Source of the DNA: Burkholderiales bacterium | GTDB lineage: Bacteria > Pseudomonadota > Gammaproteobacteria > Burkholderiales > Burkholderiaceae | Length of the DNA: 61,027 bases | NCBI GenBank assembly: GCA_026225235.1 | Contig: JAMFSK010000031.1 | Location: 1 to 61,027, forward strand | Direction of reading: 5' to 3' | Part shown: piece by piece, positions 44,043 to 52,837 of the stretch | Layout: each line of letters starts with the position of its first letter | Position numbering within the stretch: position 1 is the first letter of the stretch | Made by a program: the position numbers and the translations under genes | The notes under the pieces: generated by a model | Told to the model about the DNA's origin: nothing | What the model saw: only the letters and a program-made list of their open reading frames with translations | The model's database searches: none

Positions 44043-45454
44043 GAACCGTGCTTGAAAAGGCTGCGCTAGCCACGCTTTTACTCAGTCTCGCAGCGTGCAC
44101 GCTCGGGCCGAATTACGAAGTACCGAAAGAGGCGGCGATCAACGCGCCCGGCGCCGGGGGCTCGCTGACCGGCGCGAATGGCGCCGAGGTTACCGAGGAG
44201 GCCGTGCCTTCGAACTGGTGGCACCTGTACGACGATCCTGTACTCGACAGCCTGGTGGAAGAGGCCCTGCATTCGAACACTGACCTGCGTGTCGCAGCCG
44301 CCAATCTCCAGCGCGCAAGTTTCGCCGTATCCGAAGCGGATGAGGCAGGTGGTTTCTCCGGCAGGACAAGCGGCGCCCTCCTGCGTGCCCAGGAAGCCGG
44401 CCAGGCCTACCTGCTCGATGAAAAAGTGCCCGTCGCCAACGAAGGCGACTTCGGCATCAACGTCTCGTATCAAATCGACTTGTTCGGCACGATACGGCGC
44501 GGTGTAGAAGCCGCCGACGCCAGCCAACAGGCCGTCAAAGCGGCCGGCGATGTAGCGCGCATCACCGTGGTCGCGGACGTCGTGCGCTCGTACGTCGAAA
44601 ACTGCTCGGCCGGCGACGAACTCGCAGTTGCCCAACACTCGCTCGATCTCCAGAACGAGAGTCTGTCGCTGACCAAACGTCTGCGTGCCGCGGGACGGGC
44701 GAACGAACCGGAAGTCACGCGTTCGCAAACTCAGACCGCCACGCTTACCGCCGACATCCCGCGCTTCACCGCGCGCAAGCGTATCGCGCTGTACCGGCTC
44801 GCCATGCTCACCGGGCGCACGCCCAACGACTTGCCGCCGGCGGCGGCCACCTGCAACAAGACGCCTCGAATCGCCCAGGCGATCCCGGTCGGCGATGGTG
44901 CCGCGCTGCTCAAGCGCCGCCCCGATGTGCGCGAGGCCGAGCGCAAGCTTGCGGCCGCCACCGCGCGCATCGGTGTGGCGACCGGCGCGCTCTACCCGAC
45001 CATCAGCATCGGCGCGTCCGCAGGTTTGACGGGGATTGCCGAGGACCTCGGCGAACCCAGCACGGCGCGCTGGAATGTGGGTCCGTTGATCTCTTGGGTG
45101 TTTCCGGCCAATGGCGAGCGCGCGCGCGTGCACGAAGCGGAAGCGGCCACCGCGGGTTCGCTCGCGCAATTCGATGGCGTGGTGCTCAACGCCCTGCGTG
45201 AGACCGAGAGCAGCCTCGCCACCTACTCGTCCGATCTTGCGCGCGAGGATGCTCTCAAGGCCGCACAGGACTCCGCGCGCCGTTCCGCCGATGAAACGCA
45301 TCGCTTCTATATGGCAGGACGGCAGTCGTCGCTGGCCGAACTCGATGCGATGCGCACGCTGAGTTCGGTCGATGCGCAAGTCGCCGCCGCGTCCGCCCAG
45401 GTTGCCACCGATCAGGTCAACCTGTTCCTCGCGCTGGGCGGAGGTTGGGAGTAA
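44039..45454 (+). CDS. NodT-family outer-membrane efflux lipoprotein
   Basis: The 471-residue protein starts with a lipoprotein signal peptide (LLSLAAC, Cys about residue 20) followed by TLGPNYEVP, the normal start of NodT/OprM-type outer-membrane factors. Two tandem OEP domains follow. It is the outer-membrane channel of the pump and the last gene of the operon. Its ATG overlaps the HlyD stop codon (ATGA), which indicates coupled translation. Confidence 0.95.
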   Translation: MRTVLEKAALATLLLSLAACTLGPNYEVPKEAAINAPGAGGSLTGANGAEVTEEAVPSNWWHLYDDPVLDSLVEEALHSNTDLRVAAANLQRASFAVSEADEAGGFSGRTSGALLRAQEAGQAYLLDEKVPVANEGDFGINVSYQIDLFGTIRRGVEAADASQQAVKAAGDVARITVVADVVRSYVENCSAGDELAVAQHSLDLQNESLSLTKRLRAAGRANEPEVTRSQTQTATLTADIPRFTARKRIALYRLAMLTGRTPNDLPPAAATCNKTPRIAQAIPVGDGAALLKRRPDVREAERKLAAATARIGVATGALYPTISIGASAGLTGIAEDLGEPSTARWNVGPLISWVFPANGERARVHEAEAATAGSLAQFDGVVLNALRETESSLATYSSDLAREDALKAAQDSARRSADETHRFYMAGRQSSLAELDAMRTLSSVDAQVAAASAQVATDQVNLFLALGGGWE

Positions 45455-45507
45455 GACCGTTACGATTGCAAGATGAGCGCTGAAAAACCCTAGGCCTGTT
45501 GTTCTGC

Positions 45508-45543
45508 ATGCCTGGCGAATACCCGACGGCATGGCGCCAGGCA
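45508..45543. terminator. Overlapping hairpins between convergent genes
   Basis: TGCCTGGCG (45509-45517) pairs with CGCCAGGCA (45535-45543), and alternatively CATGCC (45508-45513) pairs with GGCATG (45528-45533). The gap lies between the efflux operon and the hydroxypyruvate reductase gene, both ending here. There is no T run, so termination is uncertain. Confidence 0.4.
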
Positions 45544-45550
45544 CAGTCGC

Positions 45551-46510
45551 CTAGTAGCCCCGGATACGGTCCACGACACCGCTGACCTTCTCGCCACGCT
45601 CAAGCGCCCTTATCTTCCCAACGATCTGTGCGACCGCCTCGGTCCGCAACGTCATCGCGGAGATGTGCGGCGTAATCGTGATTTTCGGCTCTTGCCAGAA
45701 CGGATGATCAGCTGGCAGCGGCTCCTGGGCAAAGACATCGAGCATCGCGGCAGCAATCTTGCCGCGACGAATCGCGTCGAGCAGGTCAATATCGACCACA
45801 TGCGCGCCCCGCGCAATATTGACAAGAAAAGCCCCCTCGGCGAGAGGCTCGAAGACCGCTTTGCCAAGCAAGCCGCGTGTCTCGGGCGTGCTCGGCAAGA
45901 GGTTCACGAGCATCTTCGCGCCTGCGAGAAACGGCGCGAGCGCTGCGTCGCCAGCAAAAGTCTGCACCCCCTCGATCGCTTTTGCCGTGCGGCTCCAGCC
46001 ACGCACCGGCCATCCCGCCTTCGCGAGCGTGCTGCTCACAGCGGCACCCAGCTTGCCCAGTCCCATCACCGCAATCGGAAAATCCGCGGGCCGCGCAGCT
46101 TCGAGCACAGTCCACTGATGCGCCTCGCGTTGTCGCTCGTACGTGTCGAAGCGACGCATATAGCGAAGCGCCGCATAGGTGACGTATTCGATCATCTGAG
46201 CGGCCATACCCGCGTCTTCGAGGCGGATCAGCGGCACCGATTCCGGCAGCGTGTCAGGCTCGCGACTGAGCATATCGAGAATCGGATCGACGCCTGCGCC
46301 GAGGTTGAACACCGCCTTCAATCCGCTACGCCCGCGCAGAACCTCGGCGGGTGGCCTCCAGACGGCTGCGTAGTCGGCCGGTGCGGTATCGCCCGCCTGC
46401 CACGCACGCATCATCGCACCGGGTAAGGCGTCACGGAAGGCCTGGAGCCATGGCGTCGGATCTTCGCCGGGCGTGCAGAACAAGAGGTTCATCGGTTTTT
46501 CAGTGCTCAT
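45551..46510 (-). CDS. ghrA: Glyoxylate/hydroxypyruvate reductase A (D-2-hydroxyacid dehydrogenase)
   Basis: The 319-residue enzyme reduces glyoxylate and hydroxypyruvate with NADPH. It has the Rossmann motif VMGLGKLGAAV (about residue 145), the substrate Arg in VNIARGAHVVD, the Glu in FAQEPL and the catalytic His in ITPHISAM. These positions and the start MNLLFCTPGEDP match GhrA. The ATG at 46510 overlaps the stop codon of the preceding channel gene (TGATG), so the two are probably translated in series. A second ATG six codons in is an alternative start. Confidence 0.92.
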   Translation of the reverse strand: MSTEKPMNLLFCTPGEDPTPWLQAFRDALPGAMMRAWQAGDTAPADYAAVWRPPAEVLRGRSGLKAVFNLGAGVDPILDMLSREPDTLPESVPLIRLEDAGMAAQMIEYVTYAALRYMRRFDTYERQREAHQWTVLEAARPADFPIAVMGLGKLGAAVSSTLAKAGWPVRGWSRTAKAIEGVQTFAGDAALAPFLAGAKMLVNLLPSTPETRGLLGKAVFEPLAEGAFLVNIARGAHVVDIDLLDAIRRGKIAAAMLDVFAQEPLPADHPFWQEPKITITPHISAMTLRTEAVAQIVGKIRALERGEKVSGVVDRIRGY

Positions 46511-47130
46511 CACGTTGCGCTGGCGATCGGCAAGTGCCAATGTTGCCAGACACTGACCAGGCGCAGCACAAAGCAACCCAGGCCGCCCGCGAGACCGGCG
46601 ATCGCAGGATGCACCTTTAGCGCGCGTGCCAGGACGACGATAATCGCACCGAACAACGCCGCCGTTGCATAGATATCGACCCGCAACACCGCCGGAACTT
46701 GCGCCAGTAAGAGGTCACGCAACGTCCCCCCGCCGACCCCTGTGATCGTGCCCATCAACACAGCCGAAAAAGGATGGATGCCGAAGGCGAGCGCCTTCTC
46801 CGTGCCGGCCACCGCAAACAGCGACAGCCCCGCCGCATCGAGCGCGATCAGAATTGGATGCGGGAGCAGCCGTAGCACCGGGGCAAAGAAGAAGGTCAGC
46901 GTTGCCGCCGCAAACGCGACGACGCAGTAGTGCCAGTCACGAATGGCGCTCGGCGGCGTGGCGCCGATCAGGATGTCGCGAATCAACCCGCCGCCGAGCG
47001 CGGTCGAAAATCCGAGCACCATGACGCCCAGAAAATCGAGGTTGCCGTGGACCGCTGCAAGCGCCCCCTCGACGGCAAAGACAAAAGTGCCGCACAGGTC
47101 GGCGATCATCACAAACCACAACGCGTTCAT
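46510..47130 (-). CDS. TRIC-type cation channel family protein (UPF0126)
   Basis: The 206-residue inner-membrane protein has seven predicted membrane segments. It repeats the family's motif twice: GFSTALGGGLIRDILIGATPP and TGVGGGTLRDLLL. Bacterial homologues form trimeric cation channels; some have been linked to glycine transport, which would fit its overlap with a glyoxylate reductase, but this is an inference. The ATG at 47130 has GAGAGG close upstream; the longer start at 47163 adds 11 hydrophilic residues. Confidence 0.9.
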   Translation of the reverse strand: MNALWFVMIADLCGTFVFAVEGALAAVHGNLDFLGVMVLGFSTALGGGLIRDILIGATPPSAIRDWHYCVVAFAAATLTFFFAPVLRLLPHPILIALDAAGLSLFAVAGTEKALAFGIHPFSAVLMGTITGVGGGTLRDLLLAQVPAVLRVDIYATAALFGAIIVVLARALKVHPAIAGLAGGLGCFVLRLVSVWQHWHLPIASAT

Positions 47131-47261
47131 CCCGCCTCTCTCGGAAAATTCACGATGCCCCATTGCGCGGGCGCCTCGGAAGCGCCCCGTTGAATGTATG
47201 CCATTGAATGCCTGCCGCTCAATCCATGCGTCGCAGCGCGCTTCGCAAACCGCACGCCATG

Positions 47262-48047
47262 CTATGCGCCCGCTTCGAGTAAAGGCGCGCTATCGTCCTT
47301 AAGCACGACACCGGTCGCGCCCAGCTTGCTGGCGCGCGTCAGCAGATAGTGCAGCTTGTGCGCGGCCGCATGATAACCGAGCCCTTCGGGCCGCACATTC
47401 GAAATGCAGTTGCGCTCCGCATCGGATCGCCCCACATGCGGCCGCCATGTCAGGTAGATGCCCAGGCTGTCAGGTGAACTCAGCCCCGGGCGCTCGCCGA
47501 TCAACATCACCACCACGTCCGCGCCAAGCCGTTCACCGATCTCGTCGCCGAGCGCGACTCGAGCTTGCGTGGCGATCACGACAGGCGTGAGCGACCAGCC
47601 CTTGAGCCGCGGCAGCACGGCGTCGAGCAAAGGCAAAGCATGCCGCTGCGGGGCGAACGAAGACAGGCCGTCGGCTATCACGAAAGCGATCGAAGGCAGA
47701 CCTGCAGGTTGCACGCCGGCGCTTTCGCGATGCGCGTCGAGCCGGGCTGCGCTGTCCGAATCGAGCCGTCTACCGAGGTCAGGGCGCAACAGGTATTGCG
47801 CACGATCGGGCGCGGCACTCTGCGCTGTGAGCGAGGGCAGCCCGGTTTCAAGCGCGCTCTGAAGCGCAGCCTGAAGCGAAGCCACATCGAGTGCCTGATG
47901 AACCGCGTCGCGTGCCTGCGCATGAGCAAGTCCGAAGTCGAGCACTGCCTCGGTGGGCAGGCTATCGCCTGCGCGGCCCAGCGCGATACGCGCGCTCGTG
48001 AAGCGCCGCAGACCCTCCCACGGATTGCCAATCACTTCGTCGCTCAC
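47262..48047 (-). CDS. eutC: Ethanolamine ammonia-lyase small subunit
   Basis: The 261-residue subunit helps bind adenosylcobalamin. It begins SDEVIGNPWEGLRRFTSARIALGRAG and carries FVIADGLSS, VVVMLIGERPGLSSPDSLGIYLTW and the DAERNCISNVRPEGL segment typical of EutC. The GTG at 48047 overlaps the EutB stop codon (GTGA) and has GGAG 5 bases upstream. With EutB it splits ethanolamine into acetaldehyde and ammonia. Confidence 0.95.
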   Translation of the reverse strand: MSDEVIGNPWEGLRRFTSARIALGRAGDSLPTEAVLDFGLAHAQARDAVHQALDVASLQAALQSALETGLPSLTAQSAAPDRAQYLLRPDLGRRLDSDSAARLDAHRESAGVQPAGLPSIAFVIADGLSSFAPQRHALPLLDAVLPRLKGWSLTPVVIATQARVALGDEIGERLGADVVVMLIGERPGLSSPDSLGIYLTWRPHVGRSDAERNCISNVRPEGLGYHAAAHKLHYLLTRASKLGATGVVLKDDSAPLLEAGA

Positions 48048-49537
48048 GTGCGCTCCAGCAAAGCGCGCGTCGCCGGTAACAGACGATGCTCCGACGGCAA
48101 TGCCTCGAGCGCGCCGCTCGGCGTCGTGACGCCCATCTTCTCGAGCCATGTCTCGAACTCGGGCGCACGGCCGAGTTTCAGCGCGCGCCGAACATAGAGG
48201 GCATCGTGAAACGAGGTGCTCTGATAGTTGAGCATGATGTCGTCGGCGCCGGGCACGCCCATGATGAAGTTGACGCCGGCCACCGCAAGCAGGGTCAACA
48301 GATTATCCATGTCGTCCTGGTCGGCATCGGCGTGATTGGTGTAGCAGATGTCGCACCCCATGGGCACGCCAAGCAACTTGCCGCAGAAGTGATCTTCAAG
48401 GCCCGCGCGGATGATCTGTTTGCCGTTATAGAGATACTCGGGGCCGATGAACCCGACCACCGTATTAACGAGCAAGGGACGGAAGACCCGCGCAACCGCA
48501 TAAGCACGTGCCTCGCAAGTTTGCTGATCGACGCCATGGTGGGCATTTGCCGATAGCGCGCTGCCCTGTCCCGTCTCGAAGTACATGACGTTGTCGCCAA
48601 TTGTGCCCCGCCGCATCGACAAAGCGGCCTCATGAGCCTCGTGCAGCAAGGCAAGGTCGATGCCGAAACCGGCATTCGCGCGCTGCGTGCCCGCAATCGA
48701 CTGGAACACAAGATCAACTGGCGCCTGTCGTTCGATCGCCTCGATCGTATTTGTCACATGCGTCAGCACGCAGGATTGCGTCGGCACCTCATAGCGTTGC
48801 CTGAACTCGTCGATCATGGTGAGCAAGGTCACGATCGCCGCTGGGCTGTCGCTCGCGGGATTGATCCCGATCACCGCGTCACCGCAGCCATAGAGCAAGC
48901 CGTCGAGCATCGAGGCCGCAATGCCCTTGGGGTCGTCGGTCGGGTGGTTCGGTTGAAGACGCACCGAGAGGCGACCGGGCAGACCGATCGTGTTGCGAAA
49001 GCGCGTGACTACACGGCACTTCTGCGCGGCCAGGATCAGATCCTGGTTGCGCATCAGCTTGGAAACCGCAGCGGCCATCTCGGGCGTGATGCCCGCCGCA
49101 ACGCGCGCCAACATCGCGCTGTCCGCGGCCTCGCTGAGCAGCCAATTGCGAAACTCCCCCACACTCAAATGTGCGATCGGTGCAAATGCGGCGCGATCAT
49201 GCGTATCGATGATGAGGCGAGTGATCTCGTCGTCTTCGTAGGGGATCAGCGCTTCATCGAGAAAGCGCTGGAGCGGCACGTCGGCGAGCACCCGCCGCGC
49301 CACCATGCGCTCTTCTTCAGTCTGCGCGGCGAGACCGGCCAACGCATCGCCCGAACGAAACGGCGTGGCCTTCGCCATGACCGTCTTCAGATCGCTGAAC
49401 ACATAGCGGCGCGCGCCCAGGCTGGCCGAATAGCGCGCGGAGTGGGCCGAACCAGTGGCATGACCGGCGGCAGGCCCGGACGAGTCGCTGGCGGCGTATC
49501 GCATCGAAGAAGTCGGAAGAGGCGTTGTGTCGCTCAT
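48044..49537 (-). CDS. eutB: Ethanolamine ammonia-lyase large subunit
   Basis: The 497-residue catalytic subunit has the TIM-barrel of this B12 enzyme, with QPNHPTDDPKGIAASMLDGLLYG, GVPMGCDICYTNHADADQDDMDNL and VPGADDIMLNYQSTSFHDALY. The N-terminal 35 residues before YVFSDLK are a variable Ala/Ser-rich extension. The enzyme works in the cytoplasm here, because no microcompartment genes are present. It lies 69 bases after a LacI-type regulator gene on the same strand. No ethanolamine permease, acetaldehyde dehydrogenase or EutA reactivase is adjacent. Confidence 0.96.
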   Translation of the reverse strand: MSDTTPLPTSSMRYAASDSSGPAAGHATGSAHSARYSASLGARRYVFSDLKTVMAKATPFRSGDALAGLAAQTEEERMVARRVLADVPLQRFLDEALIPYEDDEITRLIIDTHDRAAFAPIAHLSVGEFRNWLLSEAADSAMLARVAAGITPEMAAAVSKLMRNQDLILAAQKCRVVTRFRNTIGLPGRLSVRLQPNHPTDDPKGIAASMLDGLLYGCGDAVIGINPASDSPAAIVTLLTMIDEFRQRYEVPTQSCVLTHVTNTIEAIERQAPVDLVFQSIAGTQRANAGFGIDLALLHEAHEAALSMRRGTIGDNVMYFETGQGSALSANAHHGVDQQTCEARAYAVARVFRPLLVNTVVGFIGPEYLYNGKQIIRAGLEDHFCGKLLGVPMGCDICYTNHADADQDDMDNLLTLLAVAGVNFIMGVPGADDIMLNYQSTSFHDALYVRRALKLGRAPEFETWLEKMGVTTPSGALEALPSEHRLLPATRALLERT

Positions 49538-49606
49538 GGCGGTTCTCGGGCGGAGATGCCACCTTTATACCCCGTCAAATCGCGATATGCACCGACGGAT
49601 GCCGGC

Positions 49607-50617
49607 CTAACCCTGCAAGGGGCCGCCCGTCGATTCACGCAAGGTCATCTTCGGGGCGATGATGAGCCGCCTCGGCGGACCTTCGTATTGCTTGCCCACA
49701 CGCTCGATCAGCGTCTCGGCCGCGCGCTCACCGAGCATCACGATCGACTGGCCGACCGTCGTCAGCGCAGGATAAAAGAAGCGGCACAACTCGATGTCGT
49801 CGAAACCGACCACGGACAGTTCACGCGGCACGGAGATGCCGCGCTCGGCGGCGGCGCGCAATACGCCCAGACCCATCATGTCGTTGGTGGCGAAGATCGC
49901 CGAAGGCCGACGACCTTCTTCGAGCAAGCGGACCGCAGCGCGATAGCCGCCCGTGCTGGTGTAGTCGCTCTCGACGATTGGGCAGTCCTCGATCGGCACG
50001 TTTTTTTCGCGCAGTGCGCGTCGGAATCCGTCGACGCGCGCAGCGCCGACCGCCATCTCGGCAAGCCCCGAGATGCAGGCAATACGCCGATGACCGAGGT
50101 CGAGCAGATGGCGAACAGCCATATACGCGCCTTCTCGATGATCGATTGTGACAAGGTCGGCCTCGACACCGATCACTTCGCGGTCGACGATCACGACAGG
50201 CAGGCCAATGTGCAGGAGCGCCTCCGCCAGTGTCGCCTCATCGCCCGCAGAGGCGACGATCAGCCCGTCGATGCGTCGCTCGATCAGCACGCGCATGTAC
50301 TTGCGCTGCTTTGCGGCGTTGTCGTCGGAGTTTCCAAGAATCACGCAATAGCCATGACGCTCGCAATAATCTTCAATGCCACGAGAAAGTTCAGCGAAAT
50401 AAGGGTTGGTGCTGTTGGGCACCAGTACACCGATGGTCGACGTTGTCCGGGCCTTGAGCGAACGCGCTACTGCGCTCGGCACGAAGTTCAGGTCCCGGAT
50501 CGCCGCTTCAACTTTGACACGTACATCGCTGCTGACCGGCCGCGTGTTGTTCACCACATGTGAGACCGTGGTGAACGATACGCCGGCCCGAGCCGCGACG
50601 TCCTTGATAGTGGCCAT
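49607..50617 (-). CDS. LacI-family regulator (RbsR-like)
   Basis: The 336-residue repressor begins directly at the helix-turn-helix (MATIKDVAARAGVSFTTVSHVVN), with the hinge at NFVPSAVARSLKART and a sugar-binding-type effector domain. It resembles RbsR/PurR-like proteins. The ATG at 50617 is the natural start; the longer frame to 50665 adds 16 residues. It lies upstream of eutBC on the same strand. Control of ethanolamine use by a LacI protein would be unusual, since EutR is an AraC protein, so it may regulate a distant sugar locus. Confidence 0.92.
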   Translation of the reverse strand: MATIKDVAARAGVSFTTVSHVVNNTRPVSSDVRVKVEAAIRDLNFVPSAVARSLKARTTSTIGVLVPNSTNPYFAELSRGIEDYCERHGYCVILGNSDDNAAKQRKYMRVLIERRIDGLIVASAGDEATLAEALLHIGLPVVIVDREVIGVEADLVTIDHREGAYMAVRHLLDLGHRRIACISGLAEMAVGAARVDGFRRALREKNVPIEDCPIVESDYTSTGGYRAAVRLLEEGRRPSAIFATNDMMGLGVLRAAAERGISVPRELSVVGFDDIELCRFFYPALTTVGQSIVMLGERAAETLIERVGKQYEGPPRRLIIAPKMTLRESTGGPLQG

Positions 50618-50911
50618 GTTCGACTCGGAAAGAATTGTGCCTCCCCGATTTTGGCGGCATCCCACACCAAGTCAACTGCGGCAAAACCCGTTGTGCACTT
50701 TGTCCGATCGTGAAAGCTTCTAATCTAAATATGAGGTATGAACAGGGAAGCGCAGCAAGCATTTGCGGGGCATGTGGGAGGTATCAACACACGAGGGATA
50801 CACGAGGCACGCAAGGCATGAGGCGCACGCGCGCGGGATCGATGCATTCGATGCATTCAGGGCACGCGAGCTTCATCCCTTCATCGCTTCTGTTGCTCGC
50901 CGTTGGGTCTG

Positions 50912-51445
50912 TCAGGGTTTCTTGCGTTGATCCAGTCGGCTCGCCAGCAAGTCGAGTAGCTCGTCGATGTCGACAGGCTTCAGGCGGTAGTCATCGAATC
51001 CGGCTTGCCAGGCACGCGCTATATCGTCCGCCGCACCCAGCCCAGTCAGCGCAATCAGTAACGCATCGCGCGTCAGGGGATTGGCACGCAGGCGCTGCGC
51101 GACTTCGTAACCGCTCATGCGCGGCATCGCGATATCGAGCAACACAACGTGTGGACGGAACCGCTCTGCTTTCTCGATGGCCATCGGCCCGTCGAAAGCG
51201 AGTTCGACGATGTAGCCGGCGAAGTCGACGAGCATGGCCGTGCCCTCACAGGCGTCGACGTTGTCATCGACCACCAGCACACGCAAAGCATCGCCACGCA
51301 GGTCGGCGCCTGTCGGATTGGCACCGGGGTTCAAGGGATCGACAGGATGAACAGGCGTCGTGCCGCCGCGCGGCGCCCCGCCGGGGGTGATCGTGTCAAA
51401 AGACCGGACATAAAAGGACCGGGCGTCAACGGGCTTGGCGCTCAT
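50912..51445 (-). CDS. Single-domain response regulator
   Basis: The protein has 177 residues: about 55 disordered Pro/Gly-rich residues and then one receiver domain (about 58-175). The acidic pair is in VLVVDDN, the phospho-acceptor Asp is in LLDIAMPRMSG, the Thr is in LIALTG and the Lys is in RLKPVD. No output domain is present, so it probably works through protein contact or a phosphorelay. The ATG at 51445 has AGAGGG 6 bases upstream. No kinase gene is adjacent; the hybrid histidine kinase gene about 19 kb away lacks a receiver. Confidence 0.9.
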   Translation of the reverse strand: MSAKPVDARSFYVRSFDTITPGGAPRGGTTPVHPVDPLNPGANPTGADLRGDALRVLVVDDNVDACEGTAMLVDFAGYIVELAFDGPMAIEKAERFRPHVVLLDIAMPRMSGYEVAQRLRANPLTRDALLIALTGLGAADDIARAWQAGFDDYRLKPVDIDELLDLLASRLDQRKKP

Positions 51446-51994
51446 GCGAATCCCTCTGTCGGCAGGGTGCAACCGACGCACAGAAAGTGCCGTGCCACGC
51501 AAGCGAATGTCATGCTTTCTCCACCCAGTCGTCGCAGCCTTGATGTCGGGCTGCGTGTCTTTACGTTTTGACGCGCCGTTCTCGCAACGGCTTGAGCCTG
51601 CAGCCGAGCTCGCGTGTCAACTCAACCAGCGAAGCAAAAAGCAAAAGACGTACCGGGAAGACTTGCTAACGCCCACTAAACATCAATGCAATGGTCGGGC
51701 GGCTCTGTAAGAGCCGTCCGACGCGCGTTCCGGGCACGAGGCTCCGGGTGAGGCGGGTCTAAAAGCCGGGGCACGGCGCAGTTATTTACACGTGTTTCGC
51801 AAGAATTACGTTACGAGTCGCCGGTGACGTTGTGCCATTTCGCTTATCATCACTTCGCGCAGTTTTACCTTTGTCGAATCACGGTTGGCGACTCGCCCCG
51901 TGAGATACGACGGCCTCGACGGGATCCGCAACACCCACCCCGAGCGAGCGCCTGGACTGCTGCGCGAGTTGCCGCACAACGCACGGAGACAGCG
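51446..51994. other. Intergenic region between divergent genes
   Basis: These 549 bases lie between the receiver gene and the unknown membrane-protein gene. An 11-bp stem (51695-51705 with 51711-51721, one G-T pair) with a 5-base loop is the clearest structure. No T run follows. I see no convincing coding sequence; lower-GC DNA at 51780-51870 may carry the promoter of the membrane-protein gene. Confidence 0.5.
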
Positions 51995-52507
51995 ATGGCG
52001 ACGAAGGCGACAGGAACAGCGACCGGCAAACGCCCCGGACGCTGGTGGCGGCGCTGGCTGATCACCTGCCTGGTTTGGGCAGTGCCGGTCGTCGCGCTCG
52101 GCGTGAAGGAGATGGTCAGCGAGATGCTTTATGACTCTGCCGATCTCCAGGTAGCGCTCGATCGGTGGGACATCACGGATGCACAACGCACCTTGCCCGG
52201 CATCGACCATTGCGCGGGCGCGCTCGAGGCTGCCCGCGCGACAGGTTGCCCGGCAGTCGTGATCGAAAGCAACCAGGCCTCGCGCGCCGCTGCGATCGCC
52301 GACATTCATACCCGGCGCGGCGCTCAGGTTGCCGGCTTCTTTCAGGCTTTGATCGTCTATTGGGTGACGCCGTGCCTCTTCATTCTCGCAGTGGGAATTG
52401 TGATGGCGCTCATCCGACGAGCGCTACGTCGCCCTCCGCCAGCGACCACTTCATCCAGGCCCGCAGGGAAAACGAGTACGGCGAGCTCGGCAGAACGGCC
52501 CCGGTAA
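51995..52507 (+). CDS. Unknown membrane protein with two membrane segments
   Basis: I do not recognise this 170-residue protein. It has a basic N-terminus, one membrane segment at about residues 19-40, a soluble loop of about 70 residues containing two Cys (DHCAGALEAARATGC) and a second segment at about 116-140, then a basic Ser/Thr/Pro-rich tail. The loop is predicted to face the periplasm by the positive-inside rule. The ATG at 51995 has GGAG 6 bases upstream. The gene stands alone between the receiver gene and the SYLF lipoprotein gene. Confidence 0.7.
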   Translation: MATKATGTATGKRPGRWWRRWLITCLVWAVPVVALGVKEMVSEMLYDSADLQVALDRWDITDAQRTLPGIDHCAGALEAARATGCPAVVIESNQASRAAAIADIHTRRGAQVAGFFQALIVYWVTPCLFILAVGIVMALIRRALRRPPPATTSSRPAGKTSTASSAERPR

Positions 52508-52837
52508 AGTTTTCAAGGCAGTAGCAAAATTCGGCGCGGCACGCCTGTAGGGCCAGTACAAATTACGGCGCGCCCTTCGACTCCCTCTCGTCATACCCTT
52601 TGTCCCGCACTGTGCAACGCGCGGGACCGACCCGTCCCGGGCCCCCGCCCGGCAACGCGGCGGGGCGCTTTCATGCCGCGGCGAATCCGCAAACCTTATT
52701 GATTCAGCCTCCATGGCACGTTAAGTGCTTTTTCCCTTGCGAACGGAAATTGTTCGAATGATGTGGTGGAATCGACTTAGACGCCTCAAGCGTGAACGGT
52801 TCGATGTTCGAAAGCACTCAACCCTACGGAGGTCAAG
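52508..52837. other. Intergenic region with a possible terminator
   Basis: These 330 bases separate the unknown membrane-protein gene from the SYLF lipoprotein gene. CCCCGCC (52643-52649) pairs with GGCGGGG (52659-52665), followed after three bases by TTT, a possible terminator for the upstream gene. Lower-GC DNA at 52690-52770 probably carries the promoter of the lipoprotein gene. Confidence 0.45.
52643..52670 (+). terminator. Possible terminator of the unknown membrane-protein gene
   Basis: A 7-bp GC stem with a 9-base loop is followed by CGCTTT. The T run is short, so termination is uncertain. Confidence 0.35.

Noticed and set aside
44078..45544. 488-residue minus-strand open frame opposite the NodT lipoprotein gene
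   Set aside because: The plus-strand product has a lipobox and full family architecture; the antisense frame has no recognisable features.
48632..50563. 643-residue plus-strand open frame opposite eutB and the LacI gene
   Set aside because: It is the shadow of two clear minus-strand genes in high-GC DNA, rich in Arg and His, with no recognisable domain.
50838..50860. Direct repeat of GATGCATTC near the receiver gene
   Set aside because: There are only two copies of nine bases and no link to a promoter or mobile element.
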